DNA from: a virus
DNA length: 43,389 nucleotides
IMG/VR virus record: IMGVR_UViG_3300036859_000219
Span: 1 to 43,389 of that record
Strand: one strand, 5' to 3'
Below are positions 8,690 through 16,359 of the stretch, in pieces (position 1 is the first letter of the stretch; each line of letters opens with the position of its first letter). The translations under genes and the position numbers were made by a program. The notes beneath the pieces were generated by a model. The model was not told the origin of the DNA and ran no database searches. It saw only the letters and a program-made list of their open reading frames with translations.

Positions 8690-9427
8690 TCACCACCCGA
8701 TCGTCTTCGTTGAAGGCAAGCTATTGAACGCGCGGCCGAACCGTCGCTTGTCCAGCCGCACCGTCTTGGCGCGGTTGGTGTTGTCGTCCTTCATCTTGAG
8801 ATAGCGCCGCAGGATCGACCCGGCGCCGTCCGGGTGTGCCTCCTCGCTGTCGGAAAGAAACGCCTGCATACGGTCATCGTTGGTGATCCGCATCAGCTCG
8901 CCGGCAAGCCGCGTGATCAAATAGTTTTGGTTCGGAAACCACGGGACCGTCGTGCTCGTCTCCGGGGTCGTGATCGCCGTCATCTGCTTCTGATAGAGCT
9001 GCGTGACCGGATAGGAACCGGACGGCGGCGGCCAGAAGTATTCCGTCATGTAGCCGAGCGTTTGTAGGGTCGAGACATTCACCGCAAACATCTGCGGATA
9101 ATCCTGGAATCCGGAGGTCTGCGGCAGCGCCAGATATTCCTCGTAGTCGATCGGCGTCATGCGGTACGGCACGCCGGTGATGGTGAAGAACTCATCGTCG
9201 TCGCGCGGCGTGCGCAGATAGTCTGTTGGCAGCGTATAAGGACCCGAGCCGGTGCCGGTCGCCGAGTTGAAGCTGAAGGAGAAGACGCCGCGCGCCAGCG
9301 CGAAATCATAGGTCTGGCACAAATCCTCGAGGATGACGTTCAGGAACGTCCCGGCCTGGCTCGTGAAGTTGGGACACTTCGCGATGCTGCAAGCAAGAGC
9401 GACGATTTGGCTCGCATTGTACGGCAT
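8690..9427 (-). CDS. Head-tail adaptor protein, P22 gp4-like role (245 aa)
   Basis: The N-terminal helices (ASQIVALACSIAKCPNFTSQ, then FLNVILEDLCQTYDFALARG) and the following segment YTLPTDYLRTPRDDDEFF are the pattern of tail accessory/adaptor proteins of the gp4 type that bind beneath the portal. The centre is Tyr/Pro-rich and the C-terminus is basic (RAKTVRLDKRRFGRAF). Start ATG 9427 shares its A with the stop of the HNH gene (TGATG), showing that the endonuclease sits in-line in this operon. Confidence 0.72.
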   Translation of the reverse strand: MPYNASQIVALACSIAKCPNFTSQAGTFLNVILEDLCQTYDFALARGVFSFSFNSATGTGSGPYTLPTDYLRTPRDDDEFFTITGVPYRMTPIDYEEYLALPQTSGFQDYPQMFAVNVSTLQTLGYMTEYFWPPPSGSYPVTQLYQKQMTAITTPETSTTVPWFPNQNYLITRLAGELMRITNDDRMQAFLSDSEEAHPDGAGSILRRYLKMKDDNTNRAKTVRLDKRRFGRAFNSLPSTKTIGW

Positions 9428-9915
9428 CAGTCGTCGTCCCCCACGCGCGCAAATTCCCCATAGTGCTCGCGCGCTGCACGTGCGTAGGCTTCATGTGCCA
9501 ACTCCGGCGATTTAAAGGACCCGAGATAAGTGGGGTGCCCGTTGATACGGATCATGCTCTGCCAATATCCAGGACGCTTGTATTGAGCGCCCTTCAAGCC
9601 TGATCGTGGCTTCCGCAGCATGTTCCGCATGTTTTCGCTGTGAGAACATTCGCGCAGGTTAGCTATCCGATCATCGGCGGGCTGACGATTGACGTGGTCA
9701 ATCTGACCGCGCGGCCATCGGCCATGCACAAAGGCAAAGGCCACCCGGCAAGCACGATAATTGCCGCCACGGATGCTAAAGTGTCGGTATCCCCCTGATA
9801 TCCGGCCCGCAATATCGCCGACATGGCAGCGCTGGGCTACGCGTGTTTTCCAACGAAAAATACCGGTTACGGGATCATAATCCAGAATCTCGCGCAGCTC
9901 GGAAATGGACAGCAT
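9427..9915 (-). CDS. HNH homing-type endonuclease with AP2 DNA-binding domain (162 aa)
   Basis: The N-terminal segment LDYDPVTGIFRWK is the typical opening of phage HNH proteins. The HNH core has IDHVNRQPADDRIANLRE (Asp73-His74, Asn about 86). The C-terminal part is an AP2-like DNA-binding domain (YLGSFKSPELAHEAYARAAR). CAGGAG lies 8 nt upstream of ATG 9915. It is a free-standing endonuclease between two virion genes. A second, clearly related copy with the same domain order is at 34613-35131. It probably spreads its own locus by cutting DNA of related phages. Confidence 0.93.
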   Translation of the reverse strand: MLSISELREILDYDPVTGIFRWKTRVAQRCHVGDIAGRISGGYRHFSIRGGNYRACRVAFAFVHGRWPRGQIDHVNRQPADDRIANLRECSHSENMRNMLRKPRSGLKGAQYKRPGYWQSMIRINGHPTYLGSFKSPELAHEAYARAAREHYGEFARVGDDD

Positions 9916-9918
9916 GCC

Positions 9919-10365
9919 TCATGCTCCTGCCCCGTTCAACATCCGGCGGCAATCGGAGAGATCGCGCTCCACATCGCCGATGATCAGATCATGGCGCGAG
10001 ATGGTGGATTCGAGGTTCTGCTTCGCGGACTCTTCGGTCTGCGACAGCTTCATCGGCGCACGCCGCGGATTGGCTGCATACTGCTCCTGCGCCTTCTTCT
10101 CGACGCGATCGATAGCCTTGGTCGCCTCTTCGCGCAGCCGCTTCTCCTGCACCAACTGGCGCTCGAGCTGGCGGGCGCGATAGCGCGCCTCCATGCGGTC
10201 GAGCTGATCGGCGATCTTGTCCAGGGCGCGGCTGATCTGCTCGGGATCGGCGTCCGCCGGCACGTGCGTCTGCGCCGTCAGAATGCGCCGTTCGTCGATC
10301 TGGGTCTGGAACGACCAGCCGATGGCAATCGCGCTCGGCTCTGCAATCGCGATCTTCCCGCTCAT
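9919..10365 (-). CDS. Coiled-coil late protein (148 aa)
   Basis: After about 35 residues (SGKIAIAEPSAIAIGW) the chain is almost all charged helix with heptad character (RALDKIADQLDRMEARYRAR, then QLERQLVQEKRLREEATKAI). No family is recognised. Its ATG overlaps the stop of the preceding gene (ATGA), and it precedes the HNH gene by 3 nt. Position between capsid and adaptor genes suggests a structural or assembly role. Confidence 0.68.
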   Translation of the reverse strand: MSGKIAIAEPSAIAIGWSFQTQIDERRILTAQTHVPADADPEQISRALDKIADQLDRMEARYRARQLERQLVQEKRLREEATKAIDRVEKKAQEQYAANPRRAPMKLSQTEESAKQNLESTISRHDLIIGDVERDLSDCRRMLNGAGA

Positions 10366-10838
10366 GCCGACACCGCCTGCACGTTGCCGCCGGAGGCGGG
10401 ATCGATCGGGCCGGAGCGGACCATGCCGGTCTTCATCGACATCGTGGTATTGCGCGGCCGGCGGTAGAGATCGCGATTGGCCCCGCCGATCTCGTCCTCG
10501 TGCTTCCAGCCGCGCGCCACGATCTCGCGCATCGTATTAGCGACCGAGCGCGTCACCTCGTAGGTCTGGCCGTGGAAGAACTGCACGCCGTCGAGCATGA
10601 TGTACGGCGCGTGACCCGCCATATCGAGCAGGATGTATTCGAGCTGCTCCTCCGGCTTGTCGACCAGCTCGGCCTCGTGGATCGCCTGCTGAAAATACTC
10701 GTCCTCGGCCTTCTCCACGCGCTTCTTGGTGACGTGCTCCAGCGCTTTCGCGCGCAGCGCCTTCTTCTGCTCGTCGCTGATCAGGTCGGCGTTGAGCGTC
10801 AGAACCTTCGGGGCTTTCAACTTCGGCTCTTTGGCCAT
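10362..10838 (-). CDS. Hypothetical head-completion-region protein (158 aa)
   Basis: The start chosen is ATG 10838, with GAGGA 4 nt upstream; the longer frame to 11018 is Arg/Ser-rich and reads through the neighbouring gene, so it is rejected. The first half is basic and helical (KAPKVLTLNADLISDEQKKA), the second half mixed (AHAPYIMLDGVQFFHGQTYE). It is coupled to the downstream coiled-coil gene by ATGA. The protein belongs to the capsid-to-connector cluster; no function can be assigned. Confidence 0.68.
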   Translation of the reverse strand: MAKEPKLKAPKVLTLNADLISDEQKKALRAKALEHVTKKRVEKAEDEYFQQAIHEAELVDKPEEQLEYILLDMAGHAPYIMLDGVQFFHGQTYEVTRSVANTMREIVARGWKHEDEIGGANRDLYRRPRNTTMSMKTGMVRSGPIDPASGGNVQAVSA

Positions 10839-10845
10839 CACGTCC

Positions 10846-11139
10846 TCACGAATGGATGAAATCGGCGCTTGACGCGGCGTTGGCCGAGAGCAGGATCGGC
10901 CAACCCGACGTCGACCCGACCGCGACATAGTCGCCGGGGAAGCACTTGAGAACGCCGCGGTTGGGGATGTAGAGCAGGCCATTGGCCGCGAACGCGCCCG
11001 GATAGACCGGCGCGCCATTGATCATGTCGTTCTTGATCGCGAGCGTCAGCAACGCGAGGTCGCTGGGCGCCATGGTCTGCGAGAACAGCAGTGCCGCCAG
11101 CGTGTTCGTCGCCGCCGATCCGAGGGTGAGCGTAGTAAT
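10846..11139 (-). CDS. Small late structural-region protein (97 aa), probable ATT start
   Basis: The obvious ATG (11073) has no ribosome site. In frame 22 codons upstream, ATT 11139-11137 follows GGGGAGG at 5 nt, the correct distance, and the added residues (TTLTLGSAATNTLAALLFSQ) look coding and join smoothly to MAPSDLALLTLAIKND. An ATT start is rare but would explain the arrangement. The C-terminal part (NRGVLKCFPGDYVAVGSTSG) is a short beta-rich segment of the kind seen in phage decoration or head-fibre proteins. No family is recognised. Confidence 0.6.
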   Translation of the reverse strand: MTTLTLGSAATNTLAALLFSQTMAPSDLALLTLAIKNDMINGAPVYPGAFAANGLLYIPNRGVLKCFPGDYVAVGSTSGWPILLSANAASSADFIHS

Positions 11140-11154
11140 GGCAACCTCCCCTGC

Positions 11155-11454
11155 TTATCCCTGCCCCGCGAGAAAGTTGTTGATGCGCGTCATCTGCGCG
11201 ATCAACTGGTTGGATGCGTCCGACGCCATGTTGTTGGTCAGCGTCGTCACGTCGCTCGACGCGAGCGCGCCGGTGGTCGGCGAGGTTGCCGCACCGGCGA
11301 TGATCTGGCCGCCGGTGGTGTTGAAGAATGCCAGCGTCTGTGCGAGGCCGGCGCCGCCCACGCCGCCTTGCAGCGGCGAGAGACCGGCGGCCATCTGTCC
11401 GACACCGGACGGCAGGACGTCGATCCAGAATTGATAGCGAAGACGGAACGCCAT
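11155..11454 (-). CDS. Small protein directly after the major capsid gene (99 aa)
   Basis: ATG 11454 is preceded by GAGGAG at 8 nt and starts MAFRLRYQFWIDVLPSG; the longer frame to 11604 is a shadow of the capsid gene. It contains glycine-rich and Thr/Ala-rich stretches (GLSPLQGGVGGAGLAQTLAF) and ends in a helix (SNQLIAQMTRINNFLAGQG). The place right behind the capsid gene suggests a capsid-associated protein; unproven. Confidence 0.7.
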   Translation of the reverse strand: MAFRLRYQFWIDVLPSGVGQMAAGLSPLQGGVGGAGLAQTLAFFNTTGGQIIAGAATSPTTGALASSDVTTLTNNMASDASNQLIAQMTRINNFLAGQG

Positions 11455-11470
11455 CGTGGTCTCTCCTCTA

Positions 11471-12823
11471 TCAGCCGAACGTGGTGTTGAACGCCGACGT
11501 GCTTTCGATCCGCATCGCAAACTGCTGATTGAGCCAGATCGACCCGTAGTAGGTTTTCCAGCCAACCACCCGGAGCTGATTGAGCGGGTCGGACTTGTCG
11601 GCATCCCTCAAGTACGTGAACTGCGTGTTCTTCAGCACGACCTGCCCGTAGGCGCCGCGCCCGAAGATGAAGTTCGGATAGACCGTGACGCCGGTGGCCG
11701 GCGCCGCCGGCGGGATCTGCTGCACGCCGACGCCGGTGATCACGATGGTCTGGCCGCCCGCGAGCTGCGTGGCCTGGCCGGCAAGCGGCCCAACCGATGG
11801 GCCGGACCCGCTGAGCCCCAGATTGACCGGGTTGGCCGCCGAGCCCTGGCCAATGTAGACGCTCCAGGTGAAGCCGGTCGGGGTCGACGGGATCGCAACC
11901 GAGATCGATCCGGTCGGGCCGGTCACGGCGATGTCGTTCGAGAGCTGATAGATACGGCTTTCGTACTGGTTCTGCGTGTCCGACGCCGTGAGCTGGATCG
12001 TATAGGTCGCGGTCGCCAGCGAGCCGATCGCACCCGCCGTGCCCTGTACCGCCGCGACGCCGGTGAAGCTCGGCACCATGTTCGAGAAGCAGAACCGGAT
12101 GCCGTTCCACTCGCCAAGCTCGAAGTTGTAAAGCCGGTTGATGTCGGAATAGGACCATGCCGTCTGGATGGTCTGGTTCTGCCGCAGGTCGGCCGCAACG
12201 AGCGGATGAATGACCGACGTGTAGTGCGGCATGGAGCGCGGATTGCTCGACGCCTTGGCGCCGCCGGCATCGGCCTCCAGCCGCGTGTCGGTCATCTCGT
12301 CGCCCATGTAGCGCGGCGCACCCAGGGTGTGCAGCATCGCATAGGCGCGGTTGAGTTCCGTGATATTCATCACGTCGCCGGCCACCAGCGAGGCGCGCGC
12401 GCCGCGGCTGTTGACGTAATTGATCTGCGTGCCGGCCATCAGCGCATTGAAGGTGTTGCGCTCCAGCGTCTCCGCGACCTGCAGGCCGACCAGCTCGATC
12501 GCCTTCTTGAACAGCGGGTGCTTGATGGTCAGCTCGGCGACGTCAGTGATCGTGACCTTGTCGCCCCACTGCTGCGCCGTCGCCGTGACCTGCTGAATGG
12601 TCATGTTCTGACCGACCGGCGGCACGCCCTCGGCCAGCGTCGCGTACGGCAGCGGCACGCGGTTGTAGCGGGTGGCGGTGTAGGAGGTGCCGCGGCCCTC
12701 GGGGAGCGAGAGCGGATCGCCGAACTGATAGACGACCAGCTGGCGGCGGGCGAGAGGCAGCGTCTTGTCTGCGATATAGGCTTCAATATCGGCAGCAAAT
12801 GAACCGGCGGTGTTCGTCGCCAT
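11471..12823 (-). CDS. Major capsid protein, N4-gp56 family (450 aa)
   Basis: The N-terminal 130 residues show the N4-gp56 family pattern: LARRQLVVYQFGDPLSLPEG, RYNRVPLPYATLAEGVPP, then QQWGDKVTITDVAELTIKHP. Later SMPHYTSVIHPLVAADLR is also typical. Between about residues 255 and 400 there is an extra beta-rich segment (AIPSTPTGFTWSVYIGQGSA) that looks like an inserted Ig-like or surface domain. The C-terminus returns to the fold (GQVVLKNTQFTYLRDADKSD). GGAG lies 8 nt before ATG 12823. The scaffold gene is immediately upstream, as usual for capsid modules. Confidence 0.92.
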   Translation of the reverse strand: MATNTAGSFAADIEAYIADKTLPLARRQLVVYQFGDPLSLPEGRGTSYTATRYNRVPLPYATLAEGVPPVGQNMTIQQVTATAQQWGDKVTITDVAELTIKHPLFKKAIELVGLQVAETLERNTFNALMAGTQINYVNSRGARASLVAGDVMNITELNRAYAMLHTLGAPRYMGDEMTDTRLEADAGGAKASSNPRSMPHYTSVIHPLVAADLRQNQTIQTAWSYSDINRLYNFELGEWNGIRFCFSNMVPSFTGVAAVQGTAGAIGSLATATYTIQLTASDTQNQYESRIYQLSNDIAVTGPTGSISVAIPSTPTGFTWSVYIGQGSAANPVNLGLSGSGPSVGPLAGQATQLAGGQTIVITGVGVQQIPPAAPATGVTVYPNFIFGRGAYGQVVLKNTQFTYLRDADKSDPLNQLRVVGWKTYYGSIWLNQQFAMRIESTSAFNTTFG

Positions 12824-12861
12824 ATCTCAAGCTCCGCTATGGCCGGCGACGACCGCCCGGC

Positions 12862-13665
12862 TCAGATGGGCACGTTCTCCAACCGCTGCTCGAGAGACGC
12901 CGCGCCACGGCGATTGCCGCCCACGTCGCCCCGCGAGTTCGTCGGCCTGGTCGTCTGCCGGCGAATGCGGTCTTGCGCACCACTCGCACGCTTGTCCGCG
13001 GTCGAACGCTGCTTGTCGACGAGCGCGCGGCCGAGGACGTAGAACAGGACAGCTTGGCGGGGGACGTTGCCGCCCTCGCTGCGAATCTTGGTCAGCTCGC
13101 GATCGACTTCCGCCGCATACTTGCGGGCGAGCGGATTCGCCGCGCACTCCTGCTGGAATGCCTGCGTGTCGATGCGATCCATGGTCTGGAAATTCTGCAC
13201 GGCGCTGGCCTGCTGGAACCGCTCCAGCGCCTTGTTCACCTTGTAGTCGGCGCGCTGGTCCGGCGTCATCGCCTCGAGCAACCGCGCTTCTTCCTGCGGA
13301 TCGACCTGCTGCGCGGGCCGCTGGCGCGCTTCGAAGTCGCGCACCCGCCGTTCGTTGTCCTCGGCGCGGCGGTCGGCCTCCTGGGCGCGGCGCTCGGCTT
13401 CCTGCGCCCGCGCGCGCAATGACCGGATGGTGTCGCCGGCCCGGCCGCGCGGCTCGGCGTCCGGCTCGCGCTGTTGCGCTCCGCCGGCCGCTGCCGCACC
13501 CTCTTCCGGCTCGCCGGCAGGGTCGGTTACGTCTTCGTCGTCTTCGGGATCGGTCTCGGTATCGACCGGATCCAGCTCGAGATCATCGGTCGGGCTCGCG
13601 CCGCCCTCGTTCTCGGGCGCGCGGCAGATGTCAGAAAGCAAGCGCAAGCGTAGTGAGCGCAGCAT
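12862..13665 (-). CDS. Capsid scaffolding protein (267 aa)
   Basis: A highly acidic N-terminal half (PTDDLELDPVDTETDPEDDE) precedes a long charged coiled coil (RAQEAERRAQEADRRAEDNE, about residues 80-115) and a basic C-terminus (RIRRQTTRPTNSRGDVGGNR). This acidic/coiled-coil/basic layout and its place directly before the major capsid gene identify a scaffolding protein that nucleates procapsid assembly. AGGAG stands 6 nt before ATG 13665. It is the first gene after late promoter A. Confidence 0.85.
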   Translation of the reverse strand: MLRSLRLRLLSDICRAPENEGGASPTDDLELDPVDTETDPEDDEDVTDPAGEPEEGAAAAGGAQQREPDAEPRGRAGDTIRSLRARAQEAERRAQEADRRAEDNERRVRDFEARQRPAQQVDPQEEARLLEAMTPDQRADYKVNKALERFQQASAVQNFQTMDRIDTQAFQQECAANPLARKYAAEVDRELTKIRSEGGNVPRQAVLFYVLGRALVDKQRSTADKRASGAQDRIRRQTTRPTNSRGDVGGNRRGAASLEQRLENVPI

Positions 13666-13755
13666 TTCACTCTCCTGGGAACGACCGATCGCGTCGGTCA
13701 GGCGGTTGGCCGGTATCGTCGGCCGGGCGGCGGCCCCTTACGGGAGCCAGTCGGG

Positions 13756-13800
13756 TAACAAAGTTGCGCGATGTATCACGCTTTTGAAATTATCTGTCAA
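13756..13800 (-). promoter_or_regulatory. Late promoter/operator element A (drives scaffold-capsid unit)
   Basis: On the minus strand TTGACA (13800-13795), a 17-bp spacer, GATACATC (from 13777) and then GCAACTTTGTTAC, one mismatch from the palindrome GCAA-N5-TTGC. The same order and spacing recur at four other places at the head of late units. It lies 90 bp upstream of the scaffold start, and its -35 overlaps the 3' end of the glycosyltransferase gene. Confidence 0.82.
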
Positions 13801-15428
13801 TGGCTCGCGGATTGACACGCCGCAACCCACAAGCGGCGGTAGGCGCGCTCCAGATGGGCGACATAGAGGCCCGCGTCGCCGATCACGGTCTTTTTCATCC
13901 GCTCACGCATTCCCGCGCGCAATTCGGCGAGCTGTACCTTGTTGGCCAGCGCCACCGCCTTGAGCACGTAATCGTCGCGGTCGCGCGCTACAAAGCCGGG
14001 CAGCCCCAGCGTGGTCATGACCGATGCGCCGACGCGGCCGGAGGGCCGATCGCCGGGCAGGGTGAGCACCGGAACGCCCATCCACAGCGCCTCGAGCGTC
14101 GAGACGCCGCCGTTGGTCGGCCAGGGGTCGAGCCCGATATCGATCCGGCCATGATCGGCGAGGTGCGGATAGTGGCCGTTCTGCACCAATGTTTCGACGC
14201 GGTCGGCAGGCAATCCCAGGAGATCGCGCGCCCGTTGACGGTGCTCCTCCTGCCCGAAGGTCTTGTCCTTGATCACCATCTTGGCCGATGGGATCGCCTG
14301 CATGACATCGCACCAGACTGCGGCCACCTCCGCCGTCACCTTGGACCAGCGGCCGAGGTAGCCGAACGTGATATGACCGTTCTTGCGCGCCGGCAGCGGT
14401 GCCACCGCAGGCGCCTCGGGAGCGCGATAGTGGAACACGCACGGCAGATGCGCCGACGCGGGGTCGAGCGCCGCATCAAGGATGGTGTGCGGAATCTCCG
14501 GGATGCCAACGCCATTGAGATAACCCCAAGCGTGCAACTGGATAGGTGCCGGCCGCATGGTGAACAGCGGCAAGCGGTTGCCGGCGGTGTAGCCGGACAG
14601 ATCGACCAGAATATCGATCTTGTCGTCGCGGATACGCTGCGCCGCCACTTCGTCCGTTAGGCCGATGATGCGGGTCCAATGATCGACTGATTCGCGGAAC
14701 CGCTCGGTTGCAGGATCCTCGCGCATCGTGGTCGAATAGCAGAACACCTCGAATTTCCGGCGATCGTGGCCGAACAGCACGTTTGCGAAGGCAAACGCGA
14801 CGCTGTGCAAGCGGAAGTCGCCGGACACATAGCCGACGCGAATCCGGCGATCGGGATCGGGGTCGGTGATGGCCGCCGGCTCGGCCTTGATCGCGTGCGC
14901 GGCATGCCAGCGCGCCTTGACCGCCGCGCTCTCCTCGCGCGTCGTGCGCGGGTCCATGTCCCTGGTGTAGACGAGGCTCGCGTGCGCCGCGGCATTCTTG
15001 GGGTCGAGCGCGATCGTCTTCTCGTAGCACTCGTAGGCTTCATCGAAACGGCTGAGCTCGCGATAGATGCCGGCCAGATTGTGCCAGATGACGCCGATCG
15101 CCGGCTCTATCGCCAACGCGTGGCGATAGAGCTTGATCGCATCCTCGTAGCGGCCGAGCTCCTCGGCGACACAGCCGAGATTCGACGCCGCCCGCGAGAA
15201 ATTGGGCTGCACCTCCATGGCGCGCCGATAGGCAATGGCGGCCTCGCCGGTGCGTCCGGTGGTCTGGAGCAGGATGCCGAGATTGTTGTGGGCCTCGGCG
15301 TAGGCGCCCGCCGGAACCAGCGAGATCGCGCGCCGGTAGGACGACTCGGCATGCTGGAACATGCCCTTCTGATACAGAGCAAGTCCGAGATTGTTGGCTT
15401 CGATCGCCGGATGAACGGCCGCGGTCAC
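13797..15428 (-). CDS. TPR-containing O-GlcNAc-transferase-like glycosyltransferase (GT41/SPINDLY type)
   Basis: The first 150 residues are about four tetratricopeptide repeats (NNLGLALYQKGMFQHAESSY; NNLGILLQTTGRTGEAAIAY; SNLGCVAEELGRYEDAIKLY; HNLAGIYRELSRFDEAYECY). The C-terminal about 350 residues match the GT41 catalytic region: RVGYVSGDFRLHSVAFAF, DILVDLSGYTAGNRLPLF, RPAPIQLHAWGYLNGVGIPE, ITFGYLGRWSKV and GLDPWPTNGGVSTLEALWMG, ending with GDRPSGRVGAS. These parallel the UDP-GlcNAc-binding blocks of eukaryotic OGT. The start is uncertain: GTG 15428 (4 nt after the upstream stop) is preferred to TTG 15440. It closes a three-gene late unit behind promoter B, next to a Ser/Thr-rich virion protein that is a plausible acceptor. 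No transmembrane part is seen. The family is sure; the sugar and acceptor are not. Confidence 0.93.
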   Translation of the reverse strand: MTAAVHPAIEANNLGLALYQKGMFQHAESSYRRAISLVPAGAYAEAHNNLGILLQTTGRTGEAAIAYRRAMEVQPNFSRAASNLGCVAEELGRYEDAIKLYRHALAIEPAIGVIWHNLAGIYRELSRFDEAYECYEKTIALDPKNAAAHASLVYTRDMDPRTTREESAAVKARWHAAHAIKAEPAAITDPDPDRRIRVGYVSGDFRLHSVAFAFANVLFGHDRRKFEVFCYSTTMREDPATERFRESVDHWTRIIGLTDEVAAQRIRDDKIDILVDLSGYTAGNRLPLFTMRPAPIQLHAWGYLNGVGIPEIPHTILDAALDPASAHLPCVFHYRAPEAPAVAPLPARKNGHITFGYLGRWSKVTAEVAAVWCDVMQAIPSAKMVIKDKTFGQEEHRQRARDLLGLPADRVETLVQNGHYPHLADHGRIDIGLDPWPTNGGVSTLEALWMGVPVLTLPGDRPSGRVGASVMTTLGLPGFVARDRDDYVLKAVALANKVQLAELRAGMRERMKKTVIGDAGLYVAHLERAYRRLWVAACQSASH

Positions 15429-15429
15429 G

Positions 15430-15648
15430 TCACGCCGCAAGCTTTACGGGGTCGGGCAGCGACGCCGCTGCCTCGGCCACCTGCTCCTGCAGCTGCGCCT
15501 GCTCGGCGGCGTGCTCCTGCCGCGCAACCTGTTGGGCGATCTCGTTGAGATGATTTGCAACATCGTTGTAGATGCCGCGCTTGAGGTGCTCGGCAATCTG
15601 TTGCACTGCGGCGAGTGAAAGCTTGAGGTCGTAGCTCGGAAGCTGCAT
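15430..15648 (-). CDS. Small helical protein upstream of the glycosyltransferase (72 aa)
   Basis: MQLPSYDLKLSLAAVQQIAE begins a protein that is helical throughout, with a Gln/Ala/Glu-rich coiled-coil section (ARQEHAAEQAQLQEQVAEAA). AAGGA stands about 6 nt upstream of ATG 15648. Its stop is 1-4 nt from the glycosyltransferase start, so the two are translationally linked. No family is recognised; a partner or chaperone of the glycosyltransferase is one idea. Confidence 0.7.
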   Translation of the reverse strand: MQLPSYDLKLSLAAVQQIAEHLKRGIYNDVANHLNEIAQQVARQEHAAEQAQLQEQVAEAAASLPDPVKLAA

Positions 15649-15660
15649 CGCTGATCCTTG

Positions 15661-16278
15661 TCAAAATACGGGGATGTAGCCGACACGGCCGGTCGAATCG
15701 ATGAAGTTGAGCCAGCGCTGGATCGACGTCGATGCGCCGGTGGGCGCCGAGGTGGCGGTGAAGGTCGCGGCGACGGTGCCGTTGGCTGTGACCGGCCCGG
15801 TCGATCCGAACTTGATCGTGCCGGTGCCCTTCGGGGTCAGCAAAATGTTGAGATGCGAGCCAGAGCCGAAGGCCGACAGCTGCGGATCGGAGCCCGACGC
15901 CGCGCCGGACACCGCAAGGCCGTTGACGCTGGTCGAGTTGCGCGCGACTTGCAGCGCGGCACCAGCCGCGTTGGTGACAATGCCGCCGAGCCCAACGACG
16001 CCGGCCGGCGCATTCCCGCCGAGGATCAGGTCGACGGAGGTTCCGGCGGATGGCCCGCCAACCGTGATGACGGCGGGCGATCCGGTGGCGCCGCCGGCCA
16101 GAGAAACGAGATTGACCTGAGACGACCCGGCAGGCAGGAAGACTGCTCCGGAGAGCGAGCCCGCGCCGGCCGGCGATAGCAGATTGGCGATGGACGAGCC
16201 GAAGGTGTTGAGCGTGCCGATGATCTGGGACGCCTCGGCGAATGCCGGCGTAGACGAAACGAGAGGAATCGCGACCAT
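15661..16278 (-). CDS. Ser/Thr/Gly-rich virion (fibre- or decoration-type) protein (205 aa)
   Basis: GGAGG lies 7 nt before ATG 16278, which is preferred to the in-frame ATG at 16308 because that would sit in the promoter B palindrome. The protein is Ala/Gly/Ser/Thr-rich and beta-repetitive (GSGSHLNILLTPKGTGTIKF, a stretch common in phage fibre or head-decoration proteins) and ends RWLNFIDSTGRVGYIPVF. It is the first gene of the three-gene unit that ends with the glycosyltransferase, so it is the most likely acceptor if that enzyme acts on virion proteins. Confidence 0.7.
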   Translation of the reverse strand: MVAIPLVSSTPAFAEASQIIGTLNTFGSSIANLLSPAGAGSLSGAVFLPAGSSQVNLVSLAGGATGSPAVITVGGPSAGTSVDLILGGNAPAGVVGLGGIVTNAAGAALQVARNSTSVNGLAVSGAASGSDPQLSAFGSGSHLNILLTPKGTGTIKFGSTGPVTANGTVAATFTATSAPTGASTSIQRWLNFIDSTGRVGYIPVF

Positions 16279-16307
16279 CGGATGGCCTCCATGGGTTCCG
16301 GACGCCA

Positions 16308-16354
16308 CGCAACAAAGTTGCGGGATACATCGCGCAGGCGAAAGATTATGTCAA
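16308..16354 (-). promoter_or_regulatory. Late promoter/operator element B (drives the glycosyltransferase unit)
   Basis: On the minus strand TTGACA (16354-16349), 17-bp spacer, GATGTATC, then the perfect palindrome CGCAACTTTGTTGCG (16322-16308). The first gene starts 30 bp further on. It differs from the other copies only in GATGTA for GATACA. Confidence 0.82.
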
Positions 16355-16359
16355 TGGTC

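Noticed and set aside
11456-12802. 448-codon plus-strand frame antisense to the capsid gene
   Set aside because: Shadow of the major capsid gene, which has clear family motifs and RBS on the minus strand.
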